Positions 51,650-60,841 of a DNA stretch of 64,000 nucleotides are shown piece by piece. The translations under genes and the position numbers were made by a program. The DNA lies in assembly GCA_943912755.1 (NCBI GenBank), contig CALTWF010000002.1:1-64000 (forward strand). The letters are read 5' to 3'. The notes beneath the pieces were generated by a model. That model was not told where the DNA came from. It made no database searches and saw only the letters and a list, made by a program, of their open reading frames with translations. The stretch comes from an uncultured Pseudomonas sp. (GTDB lineage: Bacteria; Pseudomonadota; Gammaproteobacteria; Pseudomonadales; Pseudomonadaceae). The first letter of the stretch is position 1. The number at the start of each line of letters is the position of its first letter.

Positions 51650-52795
51650 TCAGGCCGGCTTCAGCGTTACCAATCCATTCAACACCTGATCGAGGCCGCC
51701 GAACACCGAGATGCGGTCGATGCGTTCGGCCACCCGCTCCAGGGTTTCCAGTTCCTTCAGGCGCAGGGCGACGGGGTTTTCCTCCATCACCTTGGCCGTG
51801 TTGAGCAGCGAACGGGTCGCCGAGGTTTCCTCGCGGCGGCGGATCACGTTGGCCTGGGCCGACTTCTCCGCCTCCACCACCTGGGCCAGCAAGGTCTTCA
51901 TCTCGCCGGGCAGGATGATGTCGCGCACGCCGAGGCTGCTCACCTCGATCCCGCTGCCGGCCAGGCGCCCGGCGAGGTGTGCGCCAACCGCTTCGTCGAT
52001 CAGTTGCTTGTTCTCCAGCAGTTCATCGAGGCTGCGGGTACCCACCGCCGCGCGCAGGCCGAACTGCAATTCGCGGTACAGATGCTCCTGCGGCTTGCTC
52101 AACTGGCCGAAGGCGGTCAGCACATCGCTGTAGCGCCAGCTGGCGACCAGGTTGAGGCGCAGGCTGACCTTGTCGCGGGTGAGGATTTCCTGCCCGCCGA
52201 CTTCCAGCGCCTGGATCCGCGTGTCGACGGTCTCCACCGTTACCTGGCGGTTGAAACGCCAGAAACCGTATTGCCCGGCGGCCAGCAACTCCACCACCGC
52301 GCCATCCACTTTGAGCAGGCCGACCTGGTAGGCCGGCACCTGCACCATCAGCACCGCGTCCAGCCCGGCGATCACCCGACCGCGCTGGGCCGGCTGGTTG
52401 AAGCGTGCTACCAGCTCCGGGGCGAGGCGGTAATGCTCGCTGAAGTCGATACGCTCCAGGCGCTGCCCGGCCTGGCCTTTCCAGTACAGGCGACGGGTGC
52501 CGGGGGCGAGGATCTCGACCAACTGATCGTCCTCGTAGCGCAGGCCGACTTCGTCGCTGCCCACGTCCATGCTGATGAAATAGCGCTCCACCAGCGCCGG
52601 TTCGGACTGGCGCAGGTAGCCCGCCAGGCGGTGCTCGAACAGCGGGCTGTTGAGGCTGAAGGTTTCCACGCTCAGGCGATTGTGCAGGTCGAAATGGCGG
52701 TGGATGCCGGGTTCGAGAATGGCGACGAAATCGCCCTCCGAATAGATCAGGCCGCGTTCGTTCTTCTTCACGTTGAAGCGCTTGAGCATTTTCAT
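51650..52795 (-). CDS. Slipin (SPFH/stomatin-like) protein, first gene of the RNA-repair operon
   Basis: A 381-residue protein from ATG 52795 (AAGGAAGA upstream). An N-terminal part (LKRFNVKKNERGLIYSEGDFVAI) and a linker lead to the SPFH domain around residues 145-280 (VQVPAYQVGLLKVDG, VETVDTRIQALEVGGQEILT, SLDELLENKQLIDEAVG). A helical tail follows (AQVVEAEKSAQANVIRRREE). It has no obvious N-terminal membrane helix. In other bacteria, slipin-like genes occur in RtcR-regulated operons, but what they add to RNA repair is not known. The leader upstream of this gene carries two tRNA-like sequences. Confidence 0.9.
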   Translation of the reverse strand: MKMLKRFNVKKNERGLIYSEGDFVAILEPGIHRHFDLHNRLSVETFSLNSPLFEHRLAGYLRQSEPALVERYFISMDVGSDEVGLRYEDDQLVEILAPGTRRLYWKGQAGQRLERIDFSEHYRLAPELVARFNQPAQRGRVIAGLDAVLMVQVPAYQVGLLKVDGAVVELLAAGQYGFWRFNRQVTVETVDTRIQALEVGGQEILTRDKVSLRLNLVASWRYSDVLTAFGQLSKPQEHLYRELQFGLRAAVGTRSLDELLENKQLIDEAVGAHLAGRLAGSGIEVSSLGVRDIILPGEMKTLLAQVVEAEKSAQANVIRRREETSATRSLLNTAKVMEENPVALRLKELETLERVAERIDRISVFGGLDQVLNGLVTLKPA

Positions 52796-53052
52796 AATCT
52801 GTCTTCCTTTTCGTTTGTCCTTGGCTGCCGGTGGTCGCCGACCCGCCGGGCAATGCGGATGAAGCCTGGGAGAGACGAAGCGTGCGGACCTCCTGGTCCC
52901 TTGGCCGATTCCTGCGGCCGACGCCCGTCTTGTCCCCTGCCCGATCCGCTTGCCGGGCGGGCCGGCGCTGGCGCCATGGATGCCGGTTGCACATCCACCG
53001 CGCCGCACCGGCGGGTACTGCTATCGATGAGTAGCTGCCTTAACAGGGCAGT

Positions 53053-53122
53053 GTTCGAGCGGGATTCGAACCCGCGCCAAGCCATGCGTGATGACCGCTC
53101 TACCTGACTGAGCTATCGAACG
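53053..53122 (-). ncRNA. tRNA-like element B in the RNA-repair operon leader
   Basis: Read on the minus strand, it has a 6-bp acceptor pairing (GTTCGA / TCGAAC), a D-arm GCTC-AGTCAGGTA-GAGC, and a T-arm GCGGGTTCGAATCCCGC. The anticodon arm is wrong: a 5-base loop (CACGC) where seven is standard. No CCA end or standard discriminator follows. It sits directly after element A and 258 bases before the slipin start. It is a tRNA mimic, not a decoding tRNA. Confidence 0.75.
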
Positions 53123-53191
53123 TGCGAGCAGGATTCGAACCTGCGGCCGACCACCCGAAGGCGGTTGCTCTACCTGGCTGAGCTATCGCAA
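53123..53191 (-). ncRNA. tRNA-like element A in the RNA-repair operon leader
   Basis: The minus strand has an acceptor pairing of 5-6 bp (TTGCGA / TCGCA), a D-arm GCTC-AGCCAGGTA-GAGC and a T-arm CAGGTTCGAATCCTG. The anticodon arm is replaced by a tight hairpin ACCGCC-TTCG-GGTGGT with a 4-base loop. No CCA end is encoded. It directly adjoins element B. Similar tRNA-like RNAs are described for the RtcR-controlled operon in Salmonella. Confidence 0.75.
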
Positions 53192-53308
53192 CTGACCTCG
53201 TTGTTCCGCGGCGGCATGCACGACACCGACACCTTGCGGTGGGCTCGGGCACCGGCGGGGTGGATAACCCCTGCCCGTGGGCCGTGGAGCGATGGTCGAC
53301 AGGGATAT

Positions 53309-53325
53309 AGCGAGTGGCGTGCCAA
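53309..53325 (-). promoter_or_regulatory. Sigma-54 (-24/-12) promoter of the RNA-repair operon
   Basis: The minus strand reads TTGGCACGCCACTCGCT: a perfect -24 box (TTGGCACG) and TCGC at -12 with the GC kept, spacing GG-N10-GC. It points at the tRNA-like elements and the slipin gene. RtcR, the activator of such promoters, is encoded divergently 150 bases away. Confidence 0.75.
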
Positions 53326-53473
53326 GTTCTTTTTAAAGCCCACGAAAAATAATTAACTCATTGATTTAAAAGAAAAATAAATAAAGTTTCGAAGAATCGG
53401 ATCTCGCTGAAGATGGACGAGAAACGGATAAACCGTATATTCACATCTCGTTGTTTATCTTTATGGATAAAGC

Positions 53474-55084
53474 ATGCAGATCAAGAAAACCGTGGCCTTC
53501 GGCTTTCTCGGCACCACCCTCGACCGGGTCGGCAAGGGTGAAGCGCGCTGGCAACACTGGCGCCCGAGCGTGAGCCTGTGCCAGCACGCGGACCTGCCCA
53601 TCGACCGCCTGGAACTGATCCACGGCCTCGACGCCCGGGATCTCGGCCTGGCCCAGCGCATCGCCAAGGACGTGCAACAGATCTCGCCGCGTACCGAGGT
53701 GCGCCTGCAGCCCATGGCGCTGGCCAACCCCTGGGATTTCGAGGAGGTCTACGGCGCCCTGCACGACTTCGTCAGCGCCTACCCGGTGGACACCGAACAT
53801 GAGGACTACCTGGTGCATATCACCACCGGGACCCATGTGGCGCAGATCTGCTGGTTCCTCCTCACGGAGGCGCGCTACCTGCCCGGGCGCCTGGTGCAGA
53901 CCCAGCCGTTGCGCAGGCGCGAGGAATCGAAGCACCCCGAGGGCAAGGTCAACCTGATCGATCTCGACCTGTCGCGCTACGACCGAATCGCCACGCGCTT
54001 TCGCCGCGAGCACGAGGAAAACCAGACCTTCCTAAAGTCCGGCATCGCCACGCGCAATGCCGCGTTCAACCGCTCCATCGAGCAGATCGAACGGGTTGCC
54101 GGGCGCTCCCGGGCGCCGATGCTGCTGATCGGGCCGACCGGGGCCGGCAAGTCGTTTCTCGCCCGGCGCATCTATGAGCTCAAGCGTGCGCGGCATCAGT
54201 TCCAGGGCCGTTTCGTCGAGGTGAACTGCGCCACCCTGCGCGGCGATGGCGCCATGTCGGCGCTGTTCGGCCATGTCAAAGGCGCCTTCACCGGCGCACA
54301 GAACGCCCGCGAGGGCCTGCTGCGCGCAGCGGATGGCGGCATGCTGTTTCTCGACGAGATCGGCGAACTGGGCGCCGACGAACAGGCCATGCTGCTCAAG
54401 GCCATCGAGGAAAAACGCTTCTTCCCGCTAGGCTCGGACCGCGAGGTCAGCAGCGACTTCCAGCTGATCGCCGGCACCCACCGCGACCTGCGCGAGCGGG
54501 TGGCCCAGGGCCTGTTCCGCGAAGACCTGCACGCCCGCATCAACCTGTGGACCTTCGAGCTCCCGGGACTGGCAGGGCGCCGCGAGGACATCGAACCGAA
54601 CCTGGATTTCGAACTGCAACGGCACGCCCAGGAACAGGGGCAACTGGTGCGTTTCAACCTCGAAGCACGGCGCCGCTACCTGGATTTCGCCCACTCGGCG
54701 CAAGCCCGTTGGGCCGGCAACTTCCGCGAGCTCTCGGCGTCGATCACGCGCATGGCGACCCTCGCCGACAGCGGGCGGATCGACGAGGACGGGGTAGAGG
54801 AAGAGATCGCCCGCCTGCGCCGGGCCTGGGGCACGCCAGCGCAGGCCGAGCCGCTACGTGAATTGCTGGGCGATGGCGTCGATGAGCTGGATCTGTTCGA
54901 CCGCGTGCAATTGCAGGCGGTGATCGAGGTATGCGGGCAGGCGCGCAGCCTGTCCGAGGCCGGGCGGCTGTTGTTCGCGGTATCGCGGCAGGCGAAGCAG
55001 AGCCCGAATGATGCAGACAGGTTGCGCAAGTACCTGGCGCGGTTCGGGTTGGTGTGGGATCAGGGGGTCCGGCGTCGGGAGTGA
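53474..55084 (+). CDS. rtcR: RtcR, sigma-54 activator of RNA repair
   Basis: A 536-residue activator. Residues 1-175 are a CARF-type sensor (KKTVAFGFLGTTLD, LVHITTGTHVAQICWFLL) that binds a cyclic or 2',3'-cyclic-phosphate nucleotide signal from damaged RNA. Residues about 185-430 are the AAA+ domain with Walker A GPTGAGKS at 220-227, sigma-54 loop GAFTGA at 270-275 and MLFLDEIGEL as Walker B. The C-terminus has a DNA-binding helix. It is divergent from the slipin-rtcB operon, whose -24/-12 promoter lies at 53309. Confidence 0.95.
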   Translation: MQIKKTVAFGFLGTTLDRVGKGEARWQHWRPSVSLCQHADLPIDRLELIHGLDARDLGLAQRIAKDVQQISPRTEVRLQPMALANPWDFEEVYGALHDFVSAYPVDTEHEDYLVHITTGTHVAQICWFLLTEARYLPGRLVQTQPLRRREESKHPEGKVNLIDLDLSRYDRIATRFRREHEENQTFLKSGIATRNAAFNRSIEQIERVAGRSRAPMLLIGPTGAGKSFLARRIYELKRARHQFQGRFVEVNCATLRGDGAMSALFGHVKGAFTGAQNAREGLLRAADGGMLFLDEIGELGADEQAMLLKAIEEKRFFPLGSDREVSSDFQLIAGTHRDLRERVAQGLFREDLHARINLWTFELPGLAGRREDIEPNLDFELQRHAQEQGQLVRFNLEARRRYLDFAHSAQARWAGNFRELSASITRMATLADSGRIDEDGVEEEIARLRRAWGTPAQAEPLRELLGDGVDELDLFDRVQLQAVIEVCGQARSLSEAGRLLFAVSRQAKQSPNDADRLRKYLARFGLVWDQGVRRRE

Positions 55085-55086
55085 GG

Positions 55087-55284
55087 CATCATCGCTGGCA
55101 AGCCAGCCCCCACAGGTTCGTGGTGCACTCGATCACTGCGGAAGATTCTATGGTGGCAGGCAAGCAGATTGATGTTGTTACTGCTGGCCTTATCGTCGGC
55201 AAGCCGACTCCCACAAGGTCTTGGGCCAGCCGCAGTATCTGTGCTCGACGCGATCCCTGTGGGAGCTGGCTTGCCAGCGATGAG
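55087..55284. repeat. REP elements, GCTGGC/GTCGGC-type stems
   Basis: Three copies: CATCGCTGGCAAGCCAGCCC at 55090-55116, a divergent TATCGTCGGCAAGCCGACTC at 55190-55217, and CCTGTGGGAGCTGGCTTGCC at 55256-55284. They lie between rtcR and the small membrane gene. Confidence 0.7.
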
Positions 55285-55292
55285 CATGGGTT

Positions 55293-55505
55293 TCACCCCT
55301 CCTTGGACAACGGCACCCCAGGCCGCGACTTGGGCCCGGTCACCCCCCAGACAATCAGGCCGATCACCGGCACAAAGACCACGAAAACGATCCACATCAT
55401 CTTGTTCTCCGCCCGCGCCGGGCTGCCGATGATGCGCTTGATCGCCCAGACCTCCAGCAGCGCCAGCAGCACCGCGAGGGTGATCCACAGATGTCCGTGT
55501 TCCAT
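55293..55505 (-). CDS. Small membrane protein with PLDc_N-type domain
   Basis: A 70-residue protein with GGGAGA upstream. Two helices are predicted (HLWITLAVLLALLEVWAI and MMWIVFVVFVPVIGLIVWGV), joined by a loop RIIGSPARAENKM. This is the PLDc_N small-protein fold found in many pseudomonads. Function unknown. Confidence 0.75.
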   Translation of the reverse strand: MEHGHLWITLAVLLALLEVWAIKRIIGSPARAENKMMWIVFVVFVPVIGLIVWGVTGPKSRPGVPLSKEG

Positions 55506-55739
55506 AGGCTGTCTCCCGCTTGAATGTTTCCATTAGGCGGGGCACGGCCCCGGGGGTTCATTCGGATTGCGCGAGGGCGCGCCAGCCTGAGGAAATTCCC
55601 GTTCATTTCAAGACCCTGCGATAAAGCCAGCACATTCGCCGACCTTCCCTGCAGATTGGATCCAATACCAAGCCAATATTGGAAATGTAAATTATTTGTA
55701 ATTGTGAAAATTTCGTAATTAAATCGCGCCCAGTTTTTA

Positions 55740-55762
55740 AAAGGGAACGATTCTCATGAACA
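55740..55762 (+). promoter_or_regulatory. Possible Fur box overlapping the TonB receptor start
   Basis: GGGAACGATTCTCATGAAC contains the TGATTCTCA-like core of Fur boxes and overlaps the ribosome site and ATG. It is a short, degenerate match. The preceding 60 bases are very A/T-rich. Confidence 0.35.
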
Positions 55763-57963
55763 AAAACAGCACCTCTGCCTTGCCTCCCCGCCGTCTGCTG
55801 GCTTCGGCCATCAGCCTGGCCGTCGCCTCCTCCGCCACCGCCGCGCTCGCCGAGCAAGGCAAGCCCGTCGAACTGGAAGGCCTGAGCATCCAGGCGACCC
55901 AGGACCAAGGTTCGCGCACCGAGCAATCGGCCTCGGCGAAGTACGCCAAGCCGCTGGTTGATGTACCGCAGACCATCACCGTGGTGCCGCCCAAGCTGAT
56001 CGCCGAGCAGCAAGCGCTGAGCCTGCGCCAGGTGCTGTCGAACGTTTCCGGGATCACCTTCAACGCCGGCGAAGGCGGCGGCGGCTCGGGTGACAGCATC
56101 AACATCCGCGGCTTCTCGGCCAACAGCAATATCCAGGTCGACGGCCTGCGCGACAGCGCCCAGACCACCCGCAGCGACACCTTCAACATCGAGCAGGTCG
56201 AGGTGATCAAGGGCCCCAACTCGGTGTTCGGCGGCGCTGGTACCACCGGCGGCAGCATCAACGTGATCAGCAAGACGCCGAAGGACCAGGCGTTCACCCG
56301 CCTGGGCGGCAGCATCGGTACCGACAGCTATTACCGCATGACCCTCGACAGCAACCAGCCGCTGGAAGGCGTGGGTCACGACAGCGCGTTGCGCATCAAC
56401 CTGATGGGCCATCAGAACAACGTGGCCGGCCGCGACGAGATCGACCGCGAGCGCTACGGCATCGCTCCGTCGCTGCGCCTGGGCCTGAGCGAAGACACCC
56501 GCCTGACCCTCAGCGTTTTCCACCAGAAGGACGACAACCTGCCGGACTACGGCGTCCCGGCCCTGGATGGCAAGAAGCTGGCCGGTGTCGATCGCGAGAG
56601 CTATTTCGGCTGGAAGAACCTGGACAAGGAAGAGATCGAGCAAAGCGCGTTCACCGCCAACCTGGAACACGACTTCAACGACAACCTGCGCATCCAGAAC
56701 CTGACCCGCTACAGCCAGGTAGCCCGCGATACCGTGGTGTCGGCGTCCCACGTCAACACCGTCGGTGTCCCCAGCGGCCGCTACCTGCCAGCCGGCCCGC
56801 AGGCCTATGGCCGTGATGCCACCACCGAGATGTGGATCAACCAGACCAATCTGATCGGCAACTTCGACGTGCTCGGCATGCGCCACGATCTGGTCGCCGG
56901 CGCGGAAATTTCCCGCGAAACCCTCGACCTGAAAACCTATAACCACGGCCTTGGCACCGCGCTCTACCCGAGCACCGGCTACGACCTGAGCAACCCGCCC
57001 GGCCACTGGAACGGCCCGGCACCGAAGACCGTCAGCGGCTACACCGAGACCGAGCTGAACAACAAGGCGCTGTACGTTTTCGACACCATCGCCCTGCATG
57101 AACAGTGGGACCTCAACCTCGGCCTGCGCTACGACCGCTTCGAAGGCGAAGCCCACGGCTACTCCGCCGCCAAGGTGCGCACATCGACCTTCGAGTCCAA
57201 TGACGACAAGGTCAGCGGTCGCGCCGGGCTGGTCTACAAGCCGGCGGAAAACGGGCGCATCTACCTGGCCTGGGGCAACTCCTTCAACCCGTCCGCCGAA
57301 AGCCTCGCCTCCAGCGGCGGCGGCCTGAGCGCAACGACCCAGAACGTCGAGCCGGAAAAGAACGAAACCTGGGAACTCGGTACCAAGTGGGAACTGCTCG
57401 ACAAGCGCCTGGAACTGGACGCGGCGATCTTCCGCGTGACCAAGGACAACGCCCGCGAAACCATGGCCGACGGCTCGACCCAGCTGGCCGGCAAGCAGCG
57501 CGTGCAGGGCGTGGAAGTCGGCGTGACCGGGCATATCACCGAACAGTGGGACGTGTTCGCCAACTACACCTTCCTCGACAGCGAAACCCTCAAGGCCGCC
57601 GATACCGCTGCCGGTATCGCCCGTGAAGGCCAGGCCCTGGGCAACACCCCGCCGCGCTCGCTCAACCTGTGGACCACCTACGAGCTGCCCGCCGGCTGGA
57701 CCCTGGGCTACGGCGCGCGCTATGTCAGCGAGCGCAATGTCAGCTCCAGCACCACGGCCAAGCTGCCGGACTACTGGGTGCATAACGCCATGGTCGCCTA
57801 CAAGGTCAACGACAACCTGGACCTGCAGTTGAACGTCAACAACCTGTTCGACAAGGACTACGTCGAGCGCGTGCGCCAGCAGAACGGCACGGCGGCGCGG
57901 TCGTCGGCGATCGAGTACGGGGATGCGCGCTCGGCGATTCTGTCGGCGACCTACGCGTTCTGA
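55756..57963 (+). CDS. TonB-dependent siderophore receptor (Fiu/catecholate type)
   Basis: A 735-residue outer-membrane receptor with AAGGGA upstream. The signal peptide (SAISLAVASSATAALAE) is followed by the plug domain (QTITVVPPKLIAEQQALSLR, VEVIKGPNSVFGGAGTTGGS). The barrel ends SAILSATYAF with terminal Phe. There is no STN domain, so it does not signal to an ECF sigma factor. It imports a ferri-siderophore in a TonB-dependent way; a catecholate is likely from overall similarity to Fiu-like receptors. Confidence 0.9.
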   Translation: MNKNSTSALPPRRLLASAISLAVASSATAALAEQGKPVELEGLSIQATQDQGSRTEQSASAKYAKPLVDVPQTITVVPPKLIAEQQALSLRQVLSNVSGITFNAGEGGGGSGDSINIRGFSANSNIQVDGLRDSAQTTRSDTFNIEQVEVIKGPNSVFGGAGTTGGSINVISKTPKDQAFTRLGGSIGTDSYYRMTLDSNQPLEGVGHDSALRINLMGHQNNVAGRDEIDRERYGIAPSLRLGLSEDTRLTLSVFHQKDDNLPDYGVPALDGKKLAGVDRESYFGWKNLDKEEIEQSAFTANLEHDFNDNLRIQNLTRYSQVARDTVVSASHVNTVGVPSGRYLPAGPQAYGRDATTEMWINQTNLIGNFDVLGMRHDLVAGAEISRETLDLKTYNHGLGTALYPSTGYDLSNPPGHWNGPAPKTVSGYTETELNNKALYVFDTIALHEQWDLNLGLRYDRFEGEAHGYSAAKVRTSTFESNDDKVSGRAGLVYKPAENGRIYLAWGNSFNPSAESLASSGGGLSATTQNVEPEKNETWELGTKWELLDKRLELDAAIFRVTKDNARETMADGSTQLAGKQRVQGVEVGVTGHITEQWDVFANYTFLDSETLKAADTAAGIAREGQALGNTPPRSLNLWTTYELPAGWTLGYGARYVSERNVSSSTTAKLPDYWVHNAMVAYKVNDNLDLQLNVNNLFDKDYVERVRQQNGTAARSSAIEYGDARSAILSATYAF

Positions 57964-57968
57964 TCGAA

Positions 57969-58094
57969 GGCCTCATCGTCGGCAAGCCAACTCCCACAGG
58001 GTTATGAACCGCGGTCACTGTGGGAGCTGGCTTGCCAGCGATAGCGGTAGTGAATTGACCTACGTCATCGCTGGCAAGCCAGCTCCCACAGGGG
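57969..58094. repeat. REP cluster of three elements
   Basis: Three copies of GTCGGC/GCTGGC-type elements sit in alternating orientation: 57972-58000, 58018-58043 and 58063-58092. They lie between the convergent receptor and oxidoreductase genes. Confidence 0.8.
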
Positions 58095-58134
58095 CAGTGA
58101 AACCGGCTGGGCGCCAAGCCACAGCGATGGCGGG

Positions 58135-59142
58135 TCAGAAACTCAGGCAGATCTTGCCGAAATGCTGGTTGCTTTCCTGATAACGGAACGCCTCGACGAT
58201 CTGCTCCAGCTCGAACGCCTTGTCGATCACCGGCCGCAGGCCGTTGCCATCGATGGCGCGGATCATCGCCTGCTGGTGGGCACGACTGCCCACCAGCACA
58301 CCCTGCAGGCGGATCTGCCGCACCAGCGCCTGCACCAGCGGCAACTGTCCGGCCACGCCAGTGAGGATGCCGATCAACGACACATGCCCGCCAATCCGCG
58401 CTGCGATCATCGATTGCTCCAGAGTCGCCGGGCCACCCACCTCGATCACATGATCCACGCCTCGGTTATCGGTCAGGGCGCGGACCTTCTCGCCCCAGTT
58501 CGGCGTGCTGCGGTAGTTGATCACCTCGTCGGCACCCAGGGTCTTCAGGCGCTCCAGCTTCTCGTCGCTGGACGACGTGGCGATCACCGTGGCGCCCGCG
58601 GCCTTGGCGAACTGCAAGGCAAAGATCGACACCCCGCCGGTGCCCTGCACCAGCACGGTATCGCCCGGCTTGAGCGAGTCGTCGGCCATCAGCGCGCGCC
58701 AGGCGGTGACGCCGGCGGTGGTCAGGGTGGCGGCTTCGGCATGGCTGTAGCCCTTCGGCGCGCGGGTGAAGGAAGTGGCGCGGGCGGTCACCAGTTCACG
58801 GGCATAGCCATCAATGCCATCGCCCGGCACCGTGGCGAAGCCTTCCACCTGCGGCTGGCCGTCGAGCCAGTCGGGAAAGAAGGTGCTGACCACCGAATCG
58901 CCCACGGCGAATTCACTGACGCCCTCGCCCAGGGCAATCACCTCGCCTGCCCCATCGGCCATGGGGATACGCGCCTCGCTCGGCCCCCACATGCCGCTGA
59001 CCACGGCGAAGTCGTGGTAGTTGAGGGAGTTGGCATGCAGGCGCACGGTGATCTCGCCTGCCGCAGGTGCCGCCGCTTCGGCGGTACCCAGGCCGACCTT
59101 GGCGTAGCCGCCGCCGGATTGAACGTAGATGGCTTTGCTCAT
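58135..59142 (-). CDS. Zinc-independent MDR oxidoreductase (quinone-oxidoreductase-like)
   Basis: A 335-residue medium-chain dehydrogenase. It has the GroES-like part (LHANSLNYHDFAVVSG) and the NADPH motif GTGGVSIFALQFAKAAGATV near residue 170, then KLERLKTLGADEVINY. The cysteines and histidines of the zinc ADH class are missing. Typical activities are reduction of quinones or enones with NADPH. It is monocistronic and divergent from the fecI-like gene. Confidence 0.85.
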   Translation of the reverse strand: MSKAIYVQSGGGYAKVGLGTAEAAAPAAGEITVRLHANSLNYHDFAVVSGMWGPSEARIPMADGAGEVIALGEGVSEFAVGDSVVSTFFPDWLDGQPQVEGFATVPGDGIDGYARELVTARATSFTRAPKGYSHAEAATLTTAGVTAWRALMADDSLKPGDTVLVQGTGGVSIFALQFAKAAGATVIATSSSDEKLERLKTLGADEVINYRSTPNWGEKVRALTDNRGVDHVIEVGGPATLEQSMIAARIGGHVSLIGILTGVAGQLPLVQALVRQIRLQGVLVGSRAHQQAMIRAIDGNGLRPVIDKAFELEQIVEAFRYQESNQHFGKICLSF

Positions 59143-59286
59143 GACTTCTCCTGAATCGAGCCGTTACAAAAGGAACGATCGACAAGTTTTGGCGCGCAAC
59201 CGAAGCGGGTCAAGCCAGCCGGCTTGCAGAATCGACCAACAGACCACAATATTGCGACTAATTATCAATTACCCCTCCAGCCCGCC

Positions 59287-59787
59287 ATGCCCACCTCCGA
59301 ACACGCCGCCCTGCATGCCCTCTACAGCGAACACAATGGCTGGTTGAAGAACTGGCTGCGCGCCCGCCTGGGCAACGCCAGCGATGCCGCCGACCTGGCC
59401 CAGGACACCTTCGTCCGCGTGCTCAAGGCGCGCAACGCGCAGAGCATCCGCGAGCCGCGCAGCTACCTGGGCTCCATCGCCCATGCGCTGATGGTCGACA
59501 AGTTCCGCCGGCGCGCCGTGGAGCAGGCCTACCTGGCCGAACTGGCAGCGCGCCCCGAGCAGACCGTCGACTCCCCGGAAACCCGCCTGCTGATCCTGGA
59601 AACCCTGGTCGCGGTGGATCGCCTGCTGGACGGCCTGGGCGAGCGTACCCGGCAGGTGTTTCTCGCCGTGCAACTGGAAGGCCTGAGCTACTCCGCCAGC
59701 GCCGAGCGCCTGGGGATTTCGCTGAACACGGTGAAAAAGCACCTGGCCAAGGCGATGACCCACTGCCTGTTGCTGACGGACGACTGA
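59287..59787 (+). CDS. FecI-type ECF sigma factor
   Basis: A 166-residue sigma factor from ATG 59287. Region 2 is at about 15-65 (DAADLAQDTFVRVLKARNAQ) and region 4 at about 110-160 (QVFLAVQLEGLSYSASAERLGISLNTVKKHLAKAM). It is the first gene of a fecI-fecR-receptor set, so it directs transcription of the receptor when the signal arrives. The upstream region has an A/T-rich tract (ACTAATTATCAATTA), possibly Fur-controlled. Confidence 0.9.
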   Translation: MPTSEHAALHALYSEHNGWLKNWLRARLGNASDAADLAQDTFVRVLKARNAQSIREPRSYLGSIAHALMVDKFRRRAVEQAYLAELAARPEQTVDSPETRLLILETLVAVDRLLDGLGERTRQVFLAVQLEGLSYSASAERLGISLNTVKKHLAKAMTHCLLLTDD

Positions 59788-59788
59788 C

Positions 59789-60736
59789 ATGGCCCAGCCG
59801 CTGGAACTGCACACCCTCGAAGCCGCTGCCAACTGGTATGTCCAGCTCAATGCCGGAACACCCAGCGAGGCGCTGTTGCAAGCCTGGCAGGCCTGGCTCG
59901 GGCAGCACCCGGCCAATGCCCGGGCCTGGGCCCGGGTGGAGAAGGTCCAGGCGCAGATGGGCCGGCTGCCGGTCGAGGTGGCCTTGCCGACCCTGGCCGG
60001 GGTCCGCGCCCGCCGCCGCGCCGTACTCAAGACCCTGTCCCTGCTGCTGGCCGCCGGAGCCGGCGCCTGGCTCGCCCGCGACAGCAGCACCGGCCAGGCA
60101 TTGCTGGCCGACCTGCGCACCGGCAAGGGCGAACGGCGGCGCCTGACCCTGGCCGACGGCAGCACCCTGCAACTGAACACCGACAGCGCACTGGACATCG
60201 CCTTCGATGGCCAGCAGCGCCTGTTGCGCCTGCACCATGGCGAACTGAGCGTACAGACCGCCAGCGATGCCCTGGCCCGGCCCTTCCTGGTGCAGACCGC
60301 CGAGGGCCGTATCCGCGCCCTCGGCACGCGCTTCTGCGTGCGCAGCGACGACGGCATCAGCCGGGTCAGCGTGCAGCAGCATGCGGTGGAGATCCGCCCG
60401 CGCGACCAGGCAGACCGGGTACTGCGCCTGGAAGCCGGGCACAGTGCGCACTTCGATCGCAGACAGATCGCCCCGGCCAGCGCCACCGCCCCGGGTGCCG
60501 ATGCCTGGACCCAAGGCATGCTCACGGTGATCGACTGGCGCCTGGGCGACTTCGTCGGCGAGTTGCGCCGCTATCGCCCGGGGGTAGTGCGCTGCGCCGA
60601 GGGCGTGGCCGACCTGCGCCTGTCCGGCGCCTTCCCCATCGACGACACCAACACGCTGCTGGAAAACCTCGCGGCATCCTTGCCGGTGAAAGTGCGCTAC
60701 CTGACCCGCTACTGGGTGAGCATCGAAGCGGCCTGA
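59789..60736 (+). CDS. FecR-type anti-sigma/signal transducer
   Basis: A 315-residue inner-membrane protein starting 1 base after the fecI stop. The N-terminal domain binds the sigma factor (AWQAWLGQHPANARAWARVEK). One membrane segment (TLSLLLAAGAGAWLA) lies near residue 80. The periplasmic FecR domain follows (GERRRLTLADGSTLQLNTDS, RIRALGTRF). It relays contact with the TonB receptor STN domain. Confidence 0.9.
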   Translation: MAQPLELHTLEAAANWYVQLNAGTPSEALLQAWQAWLGQHPANARAWARVEKVQAQMGRLPVEVALPTLAGVRARRRAVLKTLSLLLAAGAGAWLARDSSTGQALLADLRTGKGERRRLTLADGSTLQLNTDSALDIAFDGQQRLLRLHHGELSVQTASDALARPFLVQTAEGRIRALGTRFCVRSDDGISRVSVQQHAVEIRPRDQADRVLRLEAGHSAHFDRRQIAPASATAPGADAWTQGMLTVIDWRLGDFVGELRRYRPGVVRCAEGVADLRLSGAFPIDDTNTLLENLAASLPVKVRYLTRYWVSIEAA

Positions 60737-60841
60737 AAATAAATGCGCCAGGGGGGTGGCCATTTTTCATCGGCAAAACGGCTACGGACATAACGCAGCC
60801 CTCAGAGCTGCCCTCTGCCCGCCACCGAAAAGGAACACCGC

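Noticed and set aside
53053..53191. Two tRNA genes
   Set aside because: The anticodon loops have 4 and 5 bases instead of 7 and no CCA follows, so they are tRNA-like elements and not decoding tRNAs.
55603..57783. A 726-codon open frame on the minus strand
   Set aside because: It is the antisense of the TonB receptor gene, with no ribosome site and Gly/Ala/Val-rich composition.
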